Source of the DNA: DASUSF01 sp036375275
GTDB taxonomy: Bacteria; Pseudomonadota; Alphaproteobacteria; Geminicoccales; Geminicoccaceae
Assembly: GCA_036375275.1 (NCBI GenBank)
Contig: DASUSF010000103.1
Location: forward strand, 1 to 18,348
Direction of reading: 5' to 3'
DNA: 18,348 nucleotides
The notes under the pieces are model-generated. The model saw only the letters and a program-made list of their open reading frames with translations. It searched no databases and had not been told where the DNA came from. Position 1 is the first letter of the stretch; each line of letters begins with the position of its first letter. Both the position numbers and the translations under genes were made by a program. Positions 14,061 to 18,348 of the stretch are shown in pieces.

Positions 14061-15923
14061 TCAGGCCCGGCGCTGGGCGAGCGTCCGGAAGAATCCGGGG
14101 CCGCGGTCGACGTGCTCGAGCTCCGCAAGCTCCGTTGCCGGGATCTCGACCTCGAGCGTCCGCGAGATCGCCGACGCTCCGCCGCCTTCGTCGATCGCGA
14201 CCGCCTTGGCCTTCAGCGTGAGGCGGCGGAGGGCGGGGTCCCGCACGATCATCTCGACCTGGCCCAGCTCTTCGCGGCGCAGCACCCAGCATCCGCTGAC
14301 CGGGTCGAAGGTACCGGGCGACAGTTCGACCACCGGGGGGAGCCCGCTCAGCGCGATCGCGTCGATCCGCTGCCCTTGCCCGGTTGCGCCCAGGAGCGGG
14401 CCGAGGTCGAGCGCCGCGACCGCCGGCGGGGGGCCGTCGGGTCGGGGATCGAACGCGCCGGGGTCGATCAGCAGGCTCCGGCTCGCGGTCGAGAGCAGCC
14501 CGTCCCGGTTCTCGATCGTCACCCCCGTCACGCTCAGCCTGCAGGGCAGGGCCGCCCGGGCCGGCAGGTGAGCGCGAAGCTTCCTGAGGTCCTCAGGCGC
14601 CAGGGTCCAGCGGCCATCGCCATCCGGCACCCCCGCTGACAGTGTGGCGCCGGGCGGCAGCCCCTCGATCATCACGAGAGTGAAGTATTCCAGGTGGTTG
14701 CGCACCGAGAACGGGGGCGGAAAGTCGAGATCGACCGAGACCGGCTCGAGCGAGCTGCCCTCGGCCCCTTCCTCCCGGTCCGGCGAGACCGCGACCGGCA
14801 GCGACCAGGCGAGCGGCCGCACGCCGCCCTCGATCCGGATCTCGAGGGTGAACGCCGCGAGCCCCTCGGGGGTCGCCAGCATCGTGAGCCCTGCGACGTC
14901 GCCCGCCGGGAGCCGCCAGAGCGAACCGTCGGCACGCCCGGCGCTGGGGCGCACCGCGTCTGGCAGGCCGCTCAGCACGACGCTTGCGAAGCCGGGCGCC
15001 GCCTGCTCCGCGACCGCAGCCAGCCATCCGAGGTCGAGCAGGCCGTCGCGGTCCAGCTCCAGCCCCGCAGGCACGCCGGCGGGCGGCTGTGATGGCAGGC
15101 CCGCGGCCCCGGAAGCTTCGGCGGAAGCCGATCCGTTCTCCGCGCCGTCCTCCGCCGGCTGTCCCTCCCGCGCCCTCCGCAAGAGCGGGGCGAGCACATC
15201 GAGCAGAACCGCCAGCCTCGCCGCCTCGCCGCGCGGCGTGCAGAGGATCGAGCCGCCTTCCCCCGGCGCGCCTTCGCTCAGCCGGAGGCGGCGGCCATCG
15301 CCAGCGATCACGACGAGGTCGGGCGGCTCGACCTCGAAGCGACAGCCCGGAGATGGGGCCGCATTCTCGACCGCCGGCGTGGCATGCAGGGCCCCGATCA
15401 GAGCGTCGTGATCGAGGCATGCGCCGTCGACGTCGCGGACCAGGAGCCCGGGGTCTTCGTCGTCCGGACGACGCGCGCGAAGCAGGAAGCGCGCTCCATC
15501 CGGAGCTCCGACCAGCAGCTCGCGGCCGAACAGGGTCAGCTCGGCGCATCCTTCGGCGGCCAGCTCCTCGGCGCTCGCGGGCTCGGGCTGGGGGCCGAGC
15601 CCGAGCATGGCCCGGAGCCACCCGTCGCCGGCGCCCTCGGCCGAATCCAGACGCTGCCGGCTCTGCGCCTCCAGCACGAGGGCGACCCGCGCGGCCGAGA
15701 CCTGGTGCCCGTCGTCGAACCTCAGCCTCGCCTCCGGCCGGACCGCGAGGGCATCGCGCAGAACCTGGGACGGGAGGGGATCCCCTTCCGGCCCGAAAAC
15801 CATGAGCAGGCCGCCCTCGATGCGCGCCGAAACCGCATCGACGTCGAGCACCTCGAACACCATCTCAGGGCCGCTGCCGGCCTCCATGCCCGCCTGCTCG
15901 ATCCGCTCGGACGCCTGCTTCAT
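14061..15923 (-). CDS. Unrecognised protein with three 'SGLP' adhesin-like beta repeats
   Basis: A 620-residue protein I cannot assign to a named family. Three C-terminal repeats of about 70 residues are visible near 312-378, 412-487 and 519-594. Each starts with a strand ending in 'SGLP' or 'EGLPPGATLSAG', then has 'W.L...DL..L' and a strand-rich tail. This pattern is known to me from giant secreted RTX/VCBS-type adhesins. The N-terminal half has shorter beta units around 'GLLMVFGPEGD' (38-48), 'ELLVGAPDGARFLL' (135-148) and 'DLVVIAGDGRRLRL' (202-215), then a disordered Ala/Gly/Ser linker at 252-285. No signal peptide, membrane segment or RTX nonapeptides are seen. ATG 15923 has an AAGGGAAGG ribosome site; a GTG at 15974 is an upstream alternative. 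Confidence 0.75.
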   Translation of the reverse strand: MKQASERIEQAGMEAGSGPEMVFEVLDVDAVSARIEGGLLMVFGPEGDPLPSQVLRDALAVRPEARLRFDDGHQVSAARVALVLEAQSRQRLDSAEGAGDGWLRAMLGLGPQPEPASAEELAAEGCAELTLFGRELLVGAPDGARFLLRARRPDDEDPGLLVRDVDGACLDHDALIGALHATPAVENAAPSPGCRFEVEPPDLVVIAGDGRRLRLSEGAPGEGGSILCTPRGEAARLAVLLDVLAPLLRRAREGQPAEDGAENGSASAEASGAAGLPSQPPAGVPAGLELDRDGLLDLGWLAAVAEQAAPGFASVVLSGLPDAVRPSAGRADGSLWRLPAGDVAGLTMLATPEGLAAFTLEIRIEGGVRPLAWSLPVAVSPDREEGAEGSSLEPVSVDLDFPPPFSVRNHLEYFTLVMIEGLPPGATLSAGVPDGDGRWTLAPEDLRKLRAHLPARAALPCRLSVTGVTIENRDGLLSTASRSLLIDPGAFDPRPDGPPPAVAALDLGPLLGATGQGQRIDAIALSGLPPVVELSPGTFDPVSGCWVLRREELGQVEMIVRDPALRRLTLKAKAVAIDEGGGASAISRTLEVEIPATELAELEHVDRGPGFFRTLAQRRA

Positions 15924-16077
15924 CCGCCTTCCCTTCGCGTGGCCCGGCCGGGCGGCTCTTCCACCGGGGATCACCCACGCTAGGCTAGGACCTAACGATT
16001 AACGGTCGGTTGCCGCCGCTTGCGATGATCCGGTCGAACTGGGATGCTGCTGCCGTCCCGTGGCAAGGCTCCGAACC
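15924..16077. promoter_or_regulatory. Divergent spacer between SGLP-repeat gene and FAD oxidase gene
   Basis: A 154-base divergent region with a locally AT-richer patch. CTAGG occurs twice in tandem (15980-15989) and is followed by A and CCTAA (15991-15995), giving the inverted repeat TAGG-a-CCTA. TTAACG at 15999-16004 and GATGAT at 16024-16029 could be a very weak plus-strand promoter (19-base spacing). CTAG is generally rare in GC-rich bacterial genomes, so the pair is a reasonable operator candidate. Confidence 0.3.
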
Positions 16078-17484
16078 ATGACCGTCGCTCCCGGCACGAC
16101 CGCCAGCGCCCCGCCCGACGTCGACTTCCGAGACCTCAGGGACCGGCTGGGCGGGCGCTTCACGACCGCTGCGGCCATGCGTGCCCAGCACGGCCGCGAC
16201 GAGAGCTACCACCGCGCCGCGCCGCCGGACGCCGTGGTGTTCCCTCAGTCCGTGGACGAGGTGAGGGAGATCGTCCGGTTCTGCGCGGCGCGGCGTGTGC
16301 CGATGATTCCCTTCGGCACCGGGACGTCGCTCGAAGGGCACGTCGCGGCTCTGCATGGCGGGGTGTGCATCGATCTGTCGAGGATGAACCGCGTGCTGGA
16401 GGTCAACGACGCCGATCTCGACTGCCTGGTCGAGCCAGGCGTGACCCGCAAGCAGCTGAACGTCCACCTCCGCGACACCGGCCTGTTCTTTCCGATCGAT
16501 CCGGGAGCGGACGCGAGCCTCGGAGGGATGGCCGCGACCCGGGCCTCGGGCACCAATGCGGTCCGCTACGGGACGATGCGCGAGAATGTCCTCGGGCTCA
16601 GCGTCGTGCTCGCCAGCGGCGAGGTCATCCGGACCGGCGGACGGGCCCGCAAGTCGTCCGCCGGCTATGACCTGACCCGCCTGTTCGTCGGGTCCGAGGG
16701 GACGCTCGGGGTGATCACCGGCATCCGGCTGCGGCTCCAGGGAATTCCCGAAGCGATCTCCTCGGCGGTGTGCCCGTTCGCCGACATCGAGGGCGCGGTC
16801 ACGACCGTGATCGCGACCATCCAGAGTGGCATCCCTGTGGCGCGCATCGAGCTCCTCGACGAGGTGCAGATGCAGGCGTGCATCGACTTCTCGGGCCTCG
16901 AGGGCTACGCGGCCGCTCCGACCCTGTTCTTCGAGTTCCATGGCACCCGCAGAGGCGTCGAGGAGCAGGCGGAGCGGGTGCGCGATTTGGCTGCCGGATC
17001 CGGCGGTGGCGACTTTCGTTGGGCGACCCGGACCGAGGACCGGAGCCGGCTCTGGCAGGCGCGCCACGACGCTTATTACGCGGCGATGTCGCTGCGCCCA
17101 GGCAGCAAGGGATATGTCACCGACGTCTGCGTCCCGATCTCCCGCCTCGCCGAGTGCATCGCGCAGACCAAGCGACTGATCCAGGAGAATGAGCTGCTCG
17201 CGCCTCTGGTCGGCCACGTCGGCGATGGCAACTTCCACCTCTCGATCCTCGTCGATCCGGGGGATGAGGACGAGATCGCCCGTGCCAAACGCGTGAGCGG
17301 CCGCATGGTCGAGCAGGCGCTCGCCTGCGGCGGCACCTGCACCGGAGAGCACGGCGTCGGCTTCGGCAAGATGGGTTACCTCGATGCCGAGCACGGCGTC
17401 GGCGCGGTCGAGGCGATGCGGGCGATCAAGCGCGCGCTCGACCCCGACAACCTCATGAATCCCGGCAAGATCGTGCAGATCTGA
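16078..17484 (+). CDS. FAD-linked D-lactate dehydrogenase/glycolate-oxidase-subunit-D-like oxidase
   Basis: A 468-residue flavoprotein of the VAO/PCMH family that oxidises 2-hydroxy acids and passes electrons to the respiratory chain. The FAD domain shows 'PFGTGTSLEGHV' (78-89), 'DPGADASLGGMAATRASGTNAVRYG' split across 141-165, and 'GYDLTRLFVGSEGTLGVIT' (196-214). The C-terminal domain has 'VCVPISRL' (350-357), the metal-site motif 'HVGDGNFH' (380-387) and 'GEHGVG' (423-428), matching cytochrome-type D-lactate dehydrogenase better than GlcD. I chose ATG 16078, which has AAGG upstream; a GTG at 16060 is in frame but lacks a ribosome site. No glcE or glcF partner lies next to it, which also favours the single-subunit lactate-type enzyme. 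Confidence 0.9.
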   Translation: MTVAPGTTASAPPDVDFRDLRDRLGGRFTTAAAMRAQHGRDESYHRAAPPDAVVFPQSVDEVREIVRFCAARRVPMIPFGTGTSLEGHVAALHGGVCIDLSRMNRVLEVNDADLDCLVEPGVTRKQLNVHLRDTGLFFPIDPGADASLGGMAATRASGTNAVRYGTMRENVLGLSVVLASGEVIRTGGRARKSSAGYDLTRLFVGSEGTLGVITGIRLRLQGIPEAISSAVCPFADIEGAVTTVIATIQSGIPVARIELLDEVQMQACIDFSGLEGYAAAPTLFFEFHGTRRGVEEQAERVRDLAAGSGGGDFRWATRTEDRSRLWQARHDAYYAAMSLRPGSKGYVTDVCVPISRLAECIAQTKRLIQENELLAPLVGHVGDGNFHLSILVDPGDEDEIARAKRVSGRMVEQALACGGTCTGEHGVGFGKMGYLDAEHGVGAVEAMRAIKRALDPDNLMNPGKIVQI

Positions 17485-17555
17485 CGCCCTGCCGACGGTG
17501 CAGCCGGGTCAGGTTTGTCGCCGCCGCGCCAGCAGGAGGGCACGTCGGCGGCGCA

Positions 17556-17570
17556 GCCGGTCCCACCGGC
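17556..17570. terminator. Hairpin between convergent genes, possible terminator
   Basis: GCCGGT-CCC-ACCGGC forms a six-pair GC-rich stem with a three-base loop. It lies in the 95-base convergent spacer between the FAD oxidase (ends 17484) and the TrpF-like gene (ends 17580), nine bases past the latter's stop. No T-tract follows, so its strength is uncertain. Confidence 0.4.
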
Positions 17571-17579
17571 CGGCGGCCT

Positions 17580-18245
17580 TCAGGCGTCGTCGGATCTCCT
17601 GACCGCGGCGATGAACGCCCGGAGCTTTGTCGGATCGAGCCGTCCGTCCGTGCGGACGCCCGTGCACAGGTCGACGCCGAAGGGCCGGACCGCCGCGACC
17701 GCCGCCTCGACGTTCGAAGCGTTGAGGCCGCCTGCCAGAAAAACCGGACGTCCAACTTCGTCGACGATCCGGCGGCTGATCGACCAGTCGTGGGTCCGCC
17801 CGGTCCCGCCGAGCACCCTGGTCTTGGCTCTCGGCTGCCCGGAGTCGAGCAGCAGAGCGTCGACCTCCGGCGCGGCGGCATGCGCGTCGTCGAGCGCGCT
17901 CAGATCCTCGACGTGGATCACCTGGACCAGCCTCATCGTCGGGAGGCTGTCACGGAGGGCTGCGTAAGCGGCCCGATCCACGCGGTCGACCAGCTGCAGC
18001 GTGTTCGTGCGGCAGTGTCGCGCGTGGTCGATCAGCGCGCCGGGTGTGGTTTCGCTGGTGAGGAGGAAGGTCGCGACCGGCGGTGGTACGTCGCGCGCGA
18101 TCCGCCTGATCTGGTCGTCCGGGATCGGGCCCGGGCCGCTCGGCATCGTGCCGACCAAGCCGACCGCGTCAGCACCGGCATCGACCGCGAGGCGGGCCTC
18201 CTCGAGGCTGGCTATGCAACAGATCTTGATCCGGGTCCGCCCCAT
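17580..18245 (-). CDS. TrpF-like (phosphoribosylanthranilate isomerase family) protein with altered active site
   Basis: A 221-residue TIM-barrel protein resembling TrpF, which isomerises phosphoribosylanthranilate in Trp synthesis. Supporting features are the N-terminal 'RIKIC' with Cys9 at the general-base position, 'ALLLDSG' with Asp134 at the general-acid position, 'GGTGRTHDWS' (146-155) and 'FLAGGLNASNVEAAV', the phosphate-binding segment. Departures are marked: KICG is KICC, the 'S.R' loop whose Arg binds the anthranilate carboxylate reads 'MPSGPGPIP' (34-42), and 'DVSSGVE' is 'DLCTGVR'. It may act on another substrate or be a weak isomerase. It stands alone, with no trpB or trpA beside it. 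ATG 18245 has AGGGA about six bases upstream. Confidence 0.8.
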   Translation of the reverse strand: MGRTRIKICCIASLEEARLAVDAGADAVGLVGTMPSGPGPIPDDQIRRIARDVPPPVATFLLTSETTPGALIDHARHCRTNTLQLVDRVDRAAYAALRDSLPTMRLVQVIHVEDLSALDDAHAAAPEVDALLLDSGQPRAKTRVLGGTGRTHDWSISRRIVDEVGRPVFLAGGLNASNVEAAVAAVRPFGVDLCTGVRTDGRLDPTKLRAFIAAVRRSDDA

Positions 18246-18302
18246 CGTTTTCCCTGACCCTGCCGAGCCCCCCTGGAGCCTGCATCGCGTGAACCGGCTG
18301 GC

Positions 18303-18348
18303 TCAGCCCGCGCCCTTCGCGGCGCGCACCTCCCGAAGCGTTCGATGT
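18303..18348 (-). CDS. 3' end of a truncated minus-strand gene
   Basis: The last 46 bases read on the minus strand as 'HRTLREVRAAKGAG' followed by a TGA at 18305-18303. The composition looks like a normal C-terminal tail, and the stop lies 57 bases upstream of the TrpF-like start. It is too short to identify, and chance cannot be excluded. Confidence 0.3.
   Translation of the reverse strand, partial: HRTLREVRAAKGAG

Noticed and set aside
13462..14639. Plus-strand frames of 369 and 210 codons over the NDUFA12-like gene, the 275-base gap and the SGLP gene end
   Set aside because: Arg/Pro-rich shadow translations with no family resemblance, crossing two well-supported minus-strand genes.
1..18348. 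tRNA genes, CRISPR arrays, insertion sequences, phage or plasmid genes
   Set aside because: No cloverleaf-like stretch, regularly spaced repeat, transposase or integrase motif was seen in any frame.

Overview
This 18.3 kb window is very GC-rich and almost fully coding, with strong third-position GC bias. It looks like the chromosome of an alphaproteobacterium, most likely in or near the Rhodospirillales/Geminicoccales. The best lineage marker is an NDUFA12-type complex I accessory subunit (13396-13785), a family shared by Alphaproteobacteria and mitochondria. The fabI-aroC pair and the general gene repertoire agree with this. I see no tRNA, rRNA, CRISPR array, insertion sequence or prophage.

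Layout. (1) 1-3576, plus strand: the distal part of a branched-chain-amino-acid-type ABC importer operon. It holds a 5'-truncated livH-like permease, a livM-like permease, livG- and livF-like ATPases, and a third ABC-type ATPase that lacks the ABC signature. The genes touch or overlap, so they are probably one transcript. The substrate-binding protein is not in the window. (2) 3432-5266, minus strand: a Tat-exported aldo/keto reductase followed by a DUF6064-like membrane protein, whose 3' end overruns the last transporter gene. (3) 5472-7199, minus strand: ilvD, the dihydroxy-acid dehydratase of Ile/Val synthesis. (4) 7347-11251, plus strand: a CbpA-like DnaJ, a YihY/BrkB-family membrane protein, fabI (enoyl-ACP reductase) and aroC (chorismate synthase). 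(5) 11244-12143, minus strand: an alpha/beta hydrolase ending convergently with aroC. Divergent from it are a VOC-fold protein and a FrnE-like DsbA-family protein (12223-13360). (6) 13396-13785, minus strand: the NDUFA12-like subunit. (7) 14061-15923, minus strand: an unrecognised 620-residue protein with three adhesin-like 'SGLP' beta repeats. (8) 16078-17484, plus strand: an FAD-linked D-lactate dehydrogenase/GlcD-like oxidase. (9) 17580-18245, minus strand: a TrpF-like protein with an altered active site, then the last few codons of a further minus-strand gene at the right edge.

Most of the window is housekeeping metabolism (amino-acid uptake, branched-chain and aromatic amino-acid synthesis, fatty-acid synthesis, respiration, proteostasis). 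I found no convincing complete new defence or mobile system. The points most worth a second look are the signature-less ATPase in the transporter operon, the small free-standing SGLP-repeat protein, and the TrpF homologue lacking the usual substrate-binding arginine. Smaller points are the DUF6064 gene's probable 3' frameshift and several inverted repeats between genes. No gene-free stretch exceeds 300 bases; the longest is 275 bases, at 13786-14060.
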